A stretch of DNA of 64,000 nt. Source: Hippopus hippopus (taxonomy: Eukaryota; Mollusca; Bivalvia; Cardiida; Cardiidae). The notes beneath the pieces are model-generated. The model was not told the DNA's origin. It did no database searches and worked only from the letters and a program-made list of their open reading frames with translations. The stretch is from positions 3,185,501-3,249,500 of the forward strand of contig OX328108.1 of assembly GCA_946811185.2 (NCBI GenBank). The letters are read 5' to 3'. Within the stretch, counting starts at the first letter, position 1. The number at the start of each line of letters is the position of its first letter. Made by a program: the position numbers and the translations under genes. Shown in pieces: positions 59,801 to 64,000 of the stretch.

Positions 59801-62800
59801 CACAACCTCTGATTGGCTAAACCATTTGGTTTAGCCAATCAGATGATGTGTTAATTTCAAATGTTGAAAATCGTTGAGAATAAGACAAAGAGCGTTCATA
59901 AGAATGGTTGGAGAATACAGACCCAGCCATTGCTGTCAAATTAAAGCTCAATATGAAGTAGTGTACAAAATTATAGGTTTCTACACCCCTAAAGTTGAAA
60001 TTAGGCCAATTCAACCTAACTTAGAAAAGAAAAACAAAAAAACATTCAAGAACTAAACTAATTAGGCATGTTTTTATGAACACAAATTTAGGTAAAGTTG
60101 TTATTATGATTTCGGGGGTCCTGCATGGCTCAGCGGTAAAGTGTAGGACTTGTGACTTGGAGGCCCTGGGTTTAAGCCTCTCACTGGATCCACTTGGTTT
60201 TTCATGGGAGTGTCCTAGGGCAAGACACTTCAGAGCCCTAGCCTAGTACTGGTAACACCAAGGAAATACATGAATATGTGAGCTGTCATCCATGACATGA
60301 CTGAAATAATGTTGAAAGAGGCATGAAAAACCATTCGATCAATTAGGATTTTCAACTTATTCTAAATATTGCCTAAAGCAGGTGATCACTCAAAGCAAGT
60401 GGCTGTTGATGAAAGTATGACTGTGTCAGTTGCTTGAACATTGCAGATATATGTGTATGGGCTAACAGGACACAGGGAACAGCCTACGAACTGGTGACTA
60501 ATACAGGTTGTCAACTTTTCTGTGCATGTGGGGATTATGTCGACGGCCATATCTACTGGCAGGAGATGCAGTGTGAGGACGGTTTCATTGCTGTAAGAGC
60601 TGGATCGGAAATTATTTGTAAAGATGTGACTGAGCCAAGTGTTTACTGTGAAGATGGTACGTACATGTGTAAATACTGTATAGTCAGACTTGTTTTTAAT
60701 CCTTTCCTAGCAAAAAATCTTAGACTCTTCCAAATTCAACACTCTAGAAGCCAAAAATTTTGAAGTAGCTTAAGTTCATTGATAGGGAAGGAAATAATAA
60801 TTCAAATCGAATTCAACAAAATGTCATAAGAGCTTATTTGAGTTGACATTTGGTTTGTCATCTACTCATGTTTTCAGTTTGAACAAGTCCACAATTTTCT
60901 TTCAACATGAAAGGGTTAATTCTTTACCACACAACAAAAATGTAGACTTGGCCACATAGAAAGCATCTGCAGTTGAATTTTAAATGTGACTTAAATAATG
61001 GAATTTGTCTTTTACAGGATAGAAAAACATTGTGGGAAAAGGAGAAAATGCTGGTTACCAGCATTTTCTCCTTTTCCAACTATGTTTTCAAAAGCCTTCT
61101 TCTTCAGGGTCGTTAAAAGTTGAGATTGTGTGGTAAAGGGTTAACTTTACTCTAAATTCTGATTGGTTGTTGGATACTCTGTATCATTTGACGATACAAA
61201 CTTAAGTTGTTTTCTGGTCCCACAGGAAATAAAACTCCTGAGATTAACATGAAAATTTTGTTTTAGACTGGCCTTCTTCAACTTGGTCCTCAAGTTGGTC
61301 CTCCTCATGGTCCTCAAGTTGGTCCTCATCATGGTCCTCAAGTTTGTCCCCATCGTGGTCCTCAAGTTGGTCCTCATCATGGTCTTCAAGTTCATCCCCA
61401 TCATGGTCCTCTTCGTATGGAAGCAGCTCAGATTATCGTATGTATATGTTTAAATCTTTACAATATGGCAACATTTTAGACTAGCCCAAATTGAAAGTAT
61501 TTGCAGATGACAAATTAATTGTTGCTCAAGGATAGTGACCAGCATTTCCCCCCATTTTTTCAACAATGTTTTCTTCCCTGTTAAAGACAGTTTTCATAAG
61601 TTGAGCAACTTTTGATTTATCATATACTCGTATGTTAAGTAAAAATAGCCCATGATTATGTGTTCTGATGAAATGGTTTACAAAACATGGAGGGTTTTTT
61701 TTTTTTAAATACCATGTGTACATGGACAATACAGTTCTATTTCCAAGTCCCACTTGTAATCAAACTCTTTGGGTCTTACAGAAAAATGTTGTTTGTTTTA
61801 GACTCATCTTCATCAGTGTGGTCCTCAAGTTGGTCCTCAACATGGTCCTCAATTTGGTCCTCATCATCTGGAAGCAGCTCAGATTATGGTATGTACATGT
61901 TTAATTTGACTGGCAGGTAGCCAGAGAATCATATATCGTTTATGTTTCCATGCATCCTTCTGTCTGTCAAGCTACTTACTCTTGTTTACATGATAAAGAC
62001 TGGATTTTAAAGGATCATGTACATCTGCTTGCAACTCAACCATTATTTTTGTTTAAATCGCAGACTGTTGTTAAGAAATTCTTAAAAAACTCACAGAATT
62101 TAGTTTACTGCAACTGATTATTCTGTTAATATACTCTATATTCATGTAACATTTATAAATGAAAATTGGAATGAAAGAGCAACACCTTACCATTTTAAAA
62201 GCTGTTTGTAGCATCCAGGCATCATTAAGACATACTTGTTATCCCCATGTGGTTTTAACATCGGCCACCAATTGTGACAAAATTTTTCCAGTGTCCAATT
62301 CTCGTGTAACCAAGTTTGCCTCCTGTCCTGCTTCTTACAGAACTTGAGATTTTACAGAATTTTATTTCTTTTAACCCTTTACCAAACAATCCCTGGTTTT
62401 TACGACCCAGAGGAAGAAGCCTTCTGAAAATATTGTGGGAAAAGGAGAAAATGCTGGTAACCAGCATTTTCTCCTTTTCCCACAATGTTTTCTACTCTTC
62501 AAAAGTCAAGTTTCAATTTTTCAATCACTTTTATTTTGTCGTCGCATGAAACTGAAGGAGAAAATTTTGGCAAGAGGCAGAGTGTCACTCTTGCAATACT
62601 GTGTAAGTGGAAAATTTGCGACTTGAAAATTTTTGCGATTTCCCTTATTTGAAAAATTCTCAAACTTTTCTGTTGGTGTATTTTAATACCAAAGTATAAC
62701 AACAAATAGTGAGTGTCTTGAATTTTGCAAACATTTTTCAACACAAAATGTCTGTAATTGGTAATTTGCAAATTTTTCGACACCTGTATATAATCATTGT

Positions 62801-63686
62801 ACAATATGAATGTTTAGGTAAAGTAATATCCACATCTGAATGTAGGTATAAATCTTGTGTGTAACTTAAAATTGTGGGAGACTGCTGATTTAGAACTGTT
62901 GTTAAATTATCCATCTACTCTGAAAAGATTATGTGAGTTTTTGGTCCAATTTACATTTAACTATTGAAGTACATGTATTTTAGTATTCAAAATTTATTTC
63001 ATGAATGTGTGTAAGCTTTTCCTGGCTAAATCCTCTTTACACCCTTTACATTTTTATATTTTAAGGACCATAGTAAAGAATACATTGTAAAAAATGGATA
63101 GATCTAAGTAACCAGCTTTTTTTTCAAAGACAAAGACAACTTTTGATTTATCTACTTGTCAAGCTTTTCATACAGACCTGTCTTTTAATTTCATTTTCTC
63201 ATAAATGAATCAGTACAACCTGAATTTGCATATTTTTCTTTCGATATCCCTAAACATTGATAATACAAACCTGTTTTCTAGTCTTCTTTTGTTATCACTG
63301 AGTCACGATAGCTTATACGGTAATGTACAGGACTTGAAAACAGGAGGTCGCTGGCTCTCTGATGATAGTCATTGCCACAGGATTCATTCCTCTCTCACCA
63401 CTGATCATTGTTTCGACAATGGTTATGTGGGAAAGCAGCCAGGGGCTTGGAAAGAATATTGTGCAGAGTACTGCTAAAAAGAAACTCCAGGAAAGCATGA
63501 AAAGATGCAGTAGCTCTCGCATTATAACTGAAATAATGTTAAAAACGGCATTTAACACAACACAATCAATCAATCTTTTGTTATCTGCCTCAGGAGATTT
63601 TAAAGAAAATTTGTTTGTTTTAGATTTGTCGTCATCAACTTGGTCCTCGTCCTGGTCTTCTTCATCTGGAGGCAGTTCTGATTATG
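35809..63686 (+). CDS. Secreted modular protein: signal peptide, two GCC2/GCC3-like and two CBM14-like modules, (WSSS)n tail; 15 exons, 3' partial
   Basis: Exons 35809-35884, 39639-39673, 44838-44895, 46602-46760, 48562-48729, 50019-50063, 51647-51685, 53896-53910, 54905-55105, 58959-58994, 59663-59686, 60447-60656, 61267-61437, 61802-61888 and 63624-63686 join without a stop into 462 codons (1,387 bp) and run off the window. All junctions are GT-AG; every intron from the third on is phase 1. Layout: signal peptide; acidic linker; two 7-8-Cys modules like GCC2/GCC3 (ephrin-receptor-like) repeats; S/T/P linker; a CBM14-like module; short linker; a second CBM14-like module; three homologous exons of W-S-S-S repeats. 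CBM14 modules bind chitin in known families, so an extracellular matrix, shell or mucus role is a fair inference, unproven here. I do not recognise the whole protein. Intron MITEs lie very close to several exons. Additional exons of the WSSS type may follow beyond the window. Confidence 0.75.
36476..36707. repeat. Palindromic repeat family D, copy 2
   Basis: 'ggggcattcggacatttgcg' on the left, its inverse 'cgcaaatgtccgaatgcccc' on the right, and two 'gcgcagtccgcgcagg'-type dyads inside. Confidence 0.8.
37015..37800. repeat. Degenerate family A and B remnants with T tracts
   Basis: An eroded family A copy at 37,015-37,205, poly-T runs near 37,312 and 37,487, and a family B-like dyad at 37,620-37,680. 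Confidence 0.5.
37801..38782. other. Intron sequence, nothing recognised
   Basis: Part of the first intron of the long gene. No repeat or exon that I can support. Confidence 0.5.
38783..39005. repeat. MITE family A copy
   Basis: 'ttaccacaccatccaaag' start, core 'gctggtaacaagcatt', end 'ggacaagtccaaaatttt'. Confidence 0.8.
39196..39360. repeat. Perfect-arm hairpin repeat, ~165 bp
   Basis: 'tttatttcatcagcttgtgg ttaatatggggaaatatttg' returns as its exact reverse complement at the right end; the inner part 'cgaaaataactcgtgcc' / 'ggcactcgttattttcg' is also inverted. Confidence 0.9.
39416..39624. repeat. MITE family A copy ending next to exon 2
   Basis: TTAACTTTTAACCAAATGAC start; end 'tttagtaacggataa'. 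Exon 2 begins 15 bp further on. Confidence 0.75.
39639..39673 (+). CDS. Exon 2: acidic linker
   Basis: Acceptor ccttcttttccag. Reads A-DDEDAVEGAIG and ends GGT|gtaagt in phase 0. The competing reading G|gtgtaagt would put a stop in exon 3. A family A MITE ends about 15 bp upstream. Confidence 0.65.
39831..39970. repeat. MITE family A, cut short near the mariner
   Basis: Family A runs up to 'aaaatgctggttaccagg' at about 39,967; the right palindrome arm is missing. About ten bases later the mariner begins. Confidence 0.75.
39973..41147 (-). pseudogene. mariner D34D transposase pseudogene
   Basis: Starts MTTVVKMVGKRIKNIEEI at 41,147. The N-terminal helix-turn-helix part includes SYETVRSWRKKF and KSGRPVTVT. 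The first catalytic Asp is in TGDETWVHYFEP, the second in HDNAPSHTS, the third in YSPDLAPCDFFLF; 34 residues separate the last two. One frameshift just before the FSCDG-like segment (about 40,500) and one TGA at about 40,437 break it. Little else is damaged, so the insertion is fairly young. The end of the frame runs through the terminal repeat. Confidence 0.85.
39981..41321 (-). mobile_element. mariner transposon, near-complete
   Basis: 1,341 bp between TA dinucleotides at 39,979 and 41,322. The terminal inverted repeats of 33 bp differ at two places (CGAGGGTTGTTCGATATGTA against CCAGGGCTGTTCGATATGTA on the other strand). Confidence 0.9.
41354..42311. repeat. MITE family A cluster (four copies) with shared TTAAs
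   Basis: Copies at about 41,354-41,580, 41,577-41,795, 41,856-42,084 and 42,081-42,311. Neighbours share TTAA at 41,577 and at 42,081. The third is the best copy, with a long perfect palindrome around 'ctggttaccag'. Confidence 0.85.
42475..43150. repeat. MITE family A cluster (about four full or partial copies)
   Basis: A complete copy at 42,475-42,701, then partial copies at about 42,795-42,855, 42,850-43,010 and 43,030-43,150. Confidence 0.75.
43285..43375. repeat. Family B core fragment
   Basis: 'agatccaagatcaggcagca' and 'gcagtctgatcttgactt' inverted halves. Confidence 0.6.
43577..44238 (-). mobile_element. Two tRNA-derived SINEs, family F, head to tail
   Basis: Minus-strand copies at 43,577-43,880 and 43,930-44,238, each with the body 'aagccactggctgctttccc' or close variants and a tRNA-like head ('gagctcggtagctcagttgg'-like in the second). 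Confidence 0.8.
44265..44465. repeat. Palindromic MITE family J, copy 1
   Basis: Ends 'tccgtattcacaaccattct' and 'atggttggtgaatacgga'; centre 'gtttggtttagccaatcaca'. Confidence 0.85.
44490..44772. repeat. MITE family A, partial plus complete copy
   Basis: A fragment at 44,490-44,574 followed by a complete copy 44,574-44,772 with a long palindrome centred on 'gctgtttaccagc'. It lies 65 bp upstream of exon 3. Confidence 0.8.
44838..44895 (+). CDS. Exon 3: linker
   Basis: Acceptor 'caaatattttag'. Reads TELSSDIADGVSAVSTYLN with donor AACT|gtaagt, phase 1, matching exon 4. A second good donor, GGA|gtaagt at 44,868, would end in phase 0 and meet a stop 13 codons into exon 4, so the longer exon is chosen. 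Confidence 0.65.
45043..45435. repeat. MITE family A, two copies sharing a TTAA
   Basis: Copies 45,043-45,272 and 45,269-45,435 meet at TTAA 45,269. Confidence 0.75.
45580..46260. repeat. Tandem array of ~128 bp palindromic units
   Basis: The landmark 'catgagcttttgtctatatc' (or close) occurs at 45,723, 45,847, 45,979, 46,107 and 46,235 (spacings 124, 132, 128, 128). Each unit carries inverted halves 'caaccccactcattg' and 'caatgagtggggttg', and 'gtgatatagacatgagc' opposes the landmark, so every unit can fold. Confidence 0.85.
46262..46482. repeat. Palindromic MITE family J, copy 2
   Basis: 'gggtccatatttaccaacca' to 'gttggtgaatatggaccca', with a short internal duplication of 'ggctaaaccatttggtt'. 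Confidence 0.85.
46602..46760 (+). CDS. Exon 4: first Cys-rich GCC2/GCC3-like module
   Basis: Phase 1 in and out; 52 whole codons with eight Cys. Key segments: NCPAGYRC, ECLPCDYGSYKS, RCTQCPTGCTTLRKGASSWR and a final EC. Fits the GCC2/GCC3 pattern (C.pGty....C..Cp.g..t..Ga.s...C). Donor TGTCC|gtaagt. Confidence 0.8.
47159..47386. repeat. MITE family A copy
   Basis: TTAACCATTTACCAAACGAC start, TTTGGTAAAGGGTTAA end. Confidence 0.85.
47525..47545. repeat. G homopolymer
   Basis: A run of about 17 G, followed by another G/A-rich patch. Confidence 0.85.
47826..47945. repeat. Inverted repeat, ~120 bp
   Basis: 'gatcaaaatttctttcactg' on the left opposes 'aaagaaattttgatc' on the right; the centre holds 'ggcaaagccac'. 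Confidence 0.6.
48380..48540. repeat. MITE family A fragment just upstream of exon 5
   Basis: 'aacattgtgggaaaaggaga' to 'tagttgctttggtaaa'; the acceptor of exon 5 is about 20 bp downstream. Confidence 0.75.
48562..48729 (+). CDS. Exon 5: second Cys-rich GCC2/GCC3-like module
   Basis: Phase 1 in and out; 55 whole codons with seven Cys. It starts MCPPGYETSEC and continues CVKCHPGYFKS, KCTECPASSNPDTVTLGMTA and EEQCY, parallel to exon 4, so one module per exon. Donor TATG|gtattg is weaker than the others. Family A MITEs flank the exon about 20 bp upstream and 10 bp downstream. Confidence 0.8.
48740..48998. repeat. MITE family A, two partial copies just downstream of exon 5
   Basis: A fragment from 48,740 ('ttaatgttttaccatacaat') ten bases after the donor, then a second copy from 48,777 ('ttaaccttttaccacactat'). 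Confidence 0.75.
49040..49153. repeat. Short element with 24 bp terminal inverted repeats
   Basis: 'attaactttcctggtgcttg' and its exact inverse 'caagcaccaggaaagttaat' bound about 65 bp of unrelated sequence. Confidence 0.85.
49868..49972. repeat. Inverted repeat ~105 bp, upstream of exon 6
   Basis: 'gaaatttatttcat' and 'atgaaataaatttc' at the ends, with 'gtaatattttc' / 'gaaaatattac' inside. Ends 47 bp before exon 6. Confidence 0.75.
50019..50063 (+). CDS. Exon 6: linker
   Basis: 45 bp, phase 1 both sides, acceptor tttttctttatag. Reads E-SDDWIDSSPSPKPT; S/P/T-rich, probably an O-glycosylated spacer. Confidence 0.6.
50090..50400. repeat. MITE family A, composite
   Basis: A fragment at 50,090-50,180 followed by a copy at 50,190-50,400 with core 'aatgctggttaccagtatt'. 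Confidence 0.7.
50606..51068 (-). mobile_element. tRNA-related repeat in two direct copies
   Basis: Copies start 'tgtaacagttcttacaaata' at 50,607 and 'tgtaacagctctgaccatta' at 50,884. On the minus strand each has an A box-like 'tagcgacgtagtagagcg' (or variant) and the first a B box-like 'ctgggttgaatccccg'. Probably a SINE; an LTR-like origin was considered less likely. Confidence 0.6.
51325..51602. repeat. Dispersed repeat family E, copy 2
   Basis: Collinear with 3150-3420: 'caaaagggggcttactgcgt' to 'attaagcccccttttcacag', with 'acgcggactgcgcaggctga' in the middle. Ends 45 bp upstream of exon 7. Confidence 0.8.
51647..51685 (+). CDS. Exon 7: S/T/P linker
   Basis: 39 bp, phase 1 both sides, acceptor 'cctatttcttacag', donor AGTT|gtaagt. 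Reads G-RPQATQSTVMPS. Confidence 0.6.
51713..51926. repeat. MITE family A copy
   Basis: TTAACCCTTTACTACAG start, core 'tgctggtaaccagca', 3' end replaced by a family B-like 'gtctgatcttggatctac'. Starts about 27 bp after exon 7. Confidence 0.8.
52000..53520 (-). mobile_element. tRNA-derived SINE, family O, split by a pearl/HINE-like insertion
   Basis: Minus-strand SINE: A box-like 'tttagctcagtggttaagg' at about 53,430, then sequence to 53,397; it resumes at 52,092 with the B box-like 'ggttcgaatcccacaagg'. The unbroken copy at 53,626-53,830 shows both parts joined. Confidence 0.75.
52093..53396 (+). mobile_element. Pearl/HINE-like element, family L, copy 3, with exact 155 bp tandem core
   Basis: Starts 'tagctctactggctgaaagc', then (CCGT)n/(CTGT)n, then six units of exactly 155 bp marked at 52,196, 52,351, 52,506, 52,661, 52,816 and 52,971, a diverged seventh, and the terminal hairpin 'aggccctcaagggcctctag'. 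The minus-strand 67-codon ORFs here are repeats of one unit, not genes. Confidence 0.75.
53626..53830 (-). mobile_element. tRNA-derived SINE, family O, unbroken copy
   Basis: Minus strand: 'tttagctcagcggttaaggt' (A box-like) and 'agggtttgaatccttcc' (B box-like), then 'tgagttatgcatttgttgcc'. Confidence 0.75.
53896..53910 (+). CDS. Exon 8: 15-base microexon
   Basis: Acceptor 'ttttttgtatttcag', exon CTGGAAGTTGCCCAG, donor gtaagt. Phase 1 both sides; adds S-GSCP and one Cys. Supported by strong sites and matching phase, but too short to prove by content. Confidence 0.5.
54050..54165. repeat. Family B partial copy
   Basis: 'cttaggctgctaaacgcaac' start and an imperfect dyad around 54,105-54,140. 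Confidence 0.65.
54290..54515. repeat. MITE family A copy
   Basis: 'cacacaataccaagctttga' start, core 'gatgattaccagcatt', end 'tctgataaagga'. Confidence 0.75.
54548..54865. repeat. Palindromic MITE family J with a duplicated arm, next to exon 9
   Basis: Starts 'attcaccaaccattcttaag', ends 'gattggtgaatacggaccc' about 40 bp before exon 9. The central 'ggctaaaccaaaag.tttagccaatcagaag' hairpin occurs twice (about 54,630 and 54,755). Confidence 0.8.
54905..55105 (+). CDS. Exon 9: first CBM14-like (chitin-binding type 2) module
   Basis: 66 whole codons, phase 1 both sides. Cys at module positions 2, 20, 24, 26, 42, 55 and 65. Leaving out the one at 24 gives the six-Cys CBM14 spacing (x17, x5, x15, x12, x9). 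Segments: HIPRVGSGCQEFCHCEN, KECPAGTLWVVGTYTC, HRYC; compare family 'C.kyy.C..G....~C..G..f....~C'. The extra Cys (F-C-x-C) recurs in exon 12. Confidence 0.7.
55264..55333. repeat. 70 bp perfect-arm hairpin
   Basis: 'gtttcagactcaactctgca' and 'gagttgagtctgaaac' at the ends, with 'aaaatgag' and 'ctcattatttt' near the loop. Confidence 0.8.
55530..55945. repeat. MITE family A copy and a family B core
   Basis: Family A at 55,530-55,760 (core 'gttgcttgttacaagcaa', end 'tttggtaaagggtta'). Family B-like dyad at 55,860-55,910. Confidence 0.75.
56668..56779. repeat. Hairpin with 23 bp perfect ends
   Basis: 'atgtattatcatttttatca' at the left, 'tgataaaaatgataatacat' at the right. Confidence 0.85.
56938..57303. 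repeat. MITE family A, two copies merged
   Basis: The first (56,938-57,120) has core 'aatgctggttatcagcatt'. The second (57,121-57,303) lacks its core and ends 'ttgtgtggtaaagggg'. Confidence 0.7.
57437..58841 (+). mobile_element. mariner transposon, internally deleted
   Basis: 1,405 bp between TA at 57,435 and 58,842. Inverted ends TGAGGGTTGTCCCAAAACTC and CGAGGGTTGTCCCAAAATTC. It lies in the intron between exons 9 and 10, in the same orientation as the gene. Confidence 0.9.
57828..58539 (+). pseudogene. mariner transposase pseudogene
   Basis: Begins MTTSEDCEARRTVIKFCADL, with several early stops. The DNA-binding and linker part continues at 58,068-58,319. After a frameshift, ADERWLNYLEP followed by KRQSSIWKTP keeps the first catalytic region (family TGDETW...P..KRQS..W). 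The segment with the second and third Asp is deleted; the frame jumps to a C-terminal piece, LRSREFDSSNEL. Confidence 0.85.
58959..58994 (+). CDS. Exon 10: linker
   Basis: 36 bp, phase 1 both sides, acceptor 'ctgttttcacag', donor TCAG|gtcagt. Reads A-EGLVDNPTLGS. Confidence 0.55.
59350..59578. repeat. MITE family A copy
   Basis: 'aacattgtgagaaaaggaga', worn core 'ttgcggccagca', end 'caagtctaaaatgaagtcat'. Ends 85 bp before exon 11. Confidence 0.7.
59663..59686 (+). CDS. Exon 11: 24-base microexon
   Basis: Acceptor 'tatttttctcag'. Reads G-DQDSECK, donor AAAG|gtgggg. A look-alike 'ggtgatcactcaaagcaag' occurs at 60,381 without a clear donor. The gene would stay in frame with or without this exon. 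Confidence 0.45.
59728..59930. repeat. Palindromic MITE family J, copy 4
   Basis: 'gatccgtattcaccatccat' to 'aatggttggagaatacagac', centre 'aaccatttggtttagcc'. Starts about 40 bp after exon 11. Confidence 0.85.
60117..60345 (+). mobile_element. tRNA-derived SINE, family G, copy 2
   Basis: 'gggtcctgcatggctcagcg' (A box-like), 'cctgggtttaagcct' (B box-like), body and tail 'tgactgaaataatgttga'. Plus strand, about 100 bp before exon 12. Confidence 0.85.
60447..60656 (+). CDS. Exon 12: second CBM14-like module
   Basis: 69 whole codons, phase 1 both sides. Cys at 2, 21, 25, 27, 42, 57 and 67, the same plan as exon 9, including NTGCQLFCACGDY against GSGCQEFCHCEND. Also YWQEMQCEDGF, EIICKD and SVYC. 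One N-glycosylation sequon (NRT) near the start. Donor GATG|gtacgt. Confidence 0.7.
60695..61144. repeat. MITE family A, two copies sharing a TTAA
   Basis: 60,695-60,919 is worn. 60,916-61,144 is complete, with core 'aatgctggttaccagcatt' and end 'gtgtggtaaagggttaa'. Confidence 0.85.
61267..61437 (+). CDS. Exon 13: WSSS-repeat exon (longest)
   Basis: 56 whole codons, phase 1 both sides. After D-WPSST come five WSSS units, LSPS, three WSSS, SSPS, one WSSS, then YGSSSDY. At DNA level this is a 12 bp minisatellite of TGGTCCTCAAGT and TGGTCCTCATCA units. Ten Trp and most other residues Ser. The long minus-strand ORF over it (61,147-61,404) is its antisense shadow. Confidence 0.75.
61450..61640. 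repeat. MITE family A copy after exon 13
   Basis: 'taaatctttacaatatggca', 'aaattgaaagtatttgcaga', then a shortened core. Starts about 13 bp after the exon 13 donor. Confidence 0.65.
61802..61888 (+). CDS. Exon 14: WSSS-repeat exon
   Basis: 28 whole codons: SSSSV, WSSS, WSST, WSSI, WSSSSG, SSSDY. Acceptor 'tgtttgttttag' and donor TATG|gtatgtacatgttta are nearly those of exon 13. Confidence 0.75.
62371..62560. repeat. MITE family A copy
   Basis: TTAACCCTTTACCAAACAATC start and a long palindrome around 'gctggtaaccagc'; the 3' end is lost after 'ttttgtcgtcgcatg'. Confidence 0.8.
62561..63284. other. Intron sequence, nothing recognised
   Basis: AT-rich part of the intron between exons 14 and 15. 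I searched it for a further WSSS exon and saw none. Confidence 0.6.
63290..63578 (+). mobile_element. tRNA-derived SINE, family F, plus-strand copy
   Basis: Opposite orientation to the other F copies: from 'atacggtaatgtacaggact' through 'ttatgtgggaaagcagccag' to the tail 'cacaacacaatcaatcaatc', about 45 bp before exon 15. Confidence 0.8.
63624..63686 (+). CDS. Exon 15: WSSS-repeat exon (shortest), last in window
   Basis: 20 whole codons: LSSST, WSSS, WSSSSGG, SSDY. Same acceptor and donor context as exons 13 and 14. It ends in phase 1, so at least one more exon lies beyond the window. Confidence 0.75.
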
Positions 63687-63704
63687 GTATGTACATAATT
63701 ATCT

Positions 63705-63890
63705 TTTCAACTCTTAACTAGCTAAATAAGTGAAATAAAACTTTCAAGCCGATAGTAAAAACCTGAATATTGCCGTTTCAAAGTTATGGGGGTGGGGAAT
63801 ATCTCTTCATCGGACAGTATAGACCAAAGATCTTGATCTAAACTGTCCGCAAAAGGTTAGTGAGAGTGGCACTTAGCAGCCTAAGGGTTC
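63705..63890. repeat. MITE family B copy after exon 15
   Basis: 'ttaactagctaaataagtga' start, 'ccgatagtaaaaacc', half of the dyad missing, end 'cacttagcagcctaagggtt'. Confidence 0.75.
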
Positions 63891-64000
63891 ATTTGACTTG
63901 CAAAAGGCTAGAGGGTAAAATATCGTCTTTGATTCCATTCATTCTCATATCTGTCAAGCCATTTACTTTACATGATAAAGTTCGAATTTTCAAAGAATTA

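Noticed and set aside
60381..60400. Extra microexon 'ggtgatcactcaaagcaag' resembling exon 11
   Set aside because: No usable donor follows in the required phase.
61147..61404. Minus-strand ORF with MRTNLRTM repeats
   Set aside because: It is the exact antisense of the WSSS minisatellite in exon 13, which has splice sites and phase on the plus strand.

Overview
This is eukaryotic, AT-rich, intron-rich DNA, most likely from a bivalve mollusc. The evidence is indirect: GT-AG introns of up to about 5 kb, tRNA-headed SINEs whose conserved tails end in (ATCA)n, pearl/HINE-like elements with 155-162 bp tandem cores and (GGAC)n runs, TTAA-flanked MITEs, mariners and a CR1/L2-like LINE. I saw no rRNA, true tRNA gene, CRISPR array or bacterial-type operon. 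The species assignment is inference.

Layout. 0.5-1.4 kb: an ORF with a degenerate PDI-like thioredoxin fold that reads into a MITE. 1.7-6.0 kb: a large inverted repeat, two pearl/HINE-like elements and other repeats. 8.4-16 kb, minus strand: scattered exon-like pieces resembling a GG (FAM3/ILEI-type) domain, with one piece duplicated and broken; MITEs are very dense here. 17.1-19.35 kb: a 5'-truncated LINE. 19.35-35.4 kb: almost only repeats and AT-rich sequence, plus one unrecognised exon-like ORF at 27.5 kb. 35.8 kb to the right edge, plus strand: one long gene.

The long gene is the main feature. Fifteen exons (35,809-63,686, continuing beyond the window) join in frame. They encode a signal peptide, an acidic linker, two Cys-rich GCC2/GCC3-like modules, an S/T/P linker, a CBM14 (chitin-binding type 2)-like module, a short linker made by two small exons, a second CBM14-like module, and then a duplicated set of exons made of Trp-Ser-Ser-Ser repeats. 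Every intron from exon 3 onward is phase 1, as in extracellular proteins built by exon shuffling. A secreted matrix or chitin-associated protein is a reasonable inference; the WSSS tail is not a domain I recognise.

The rest is dominated by a roughly 220 bp MITE (family A, about 50 full or partial copies) with ends CCCTTTACCACAC. One copy sits inside a second repeat whose empty copies are present nearby, so the TTAA target-site duplication can be read directly; this fits piggyBac-type mobilisation. Many copies abut exons of the long gene.
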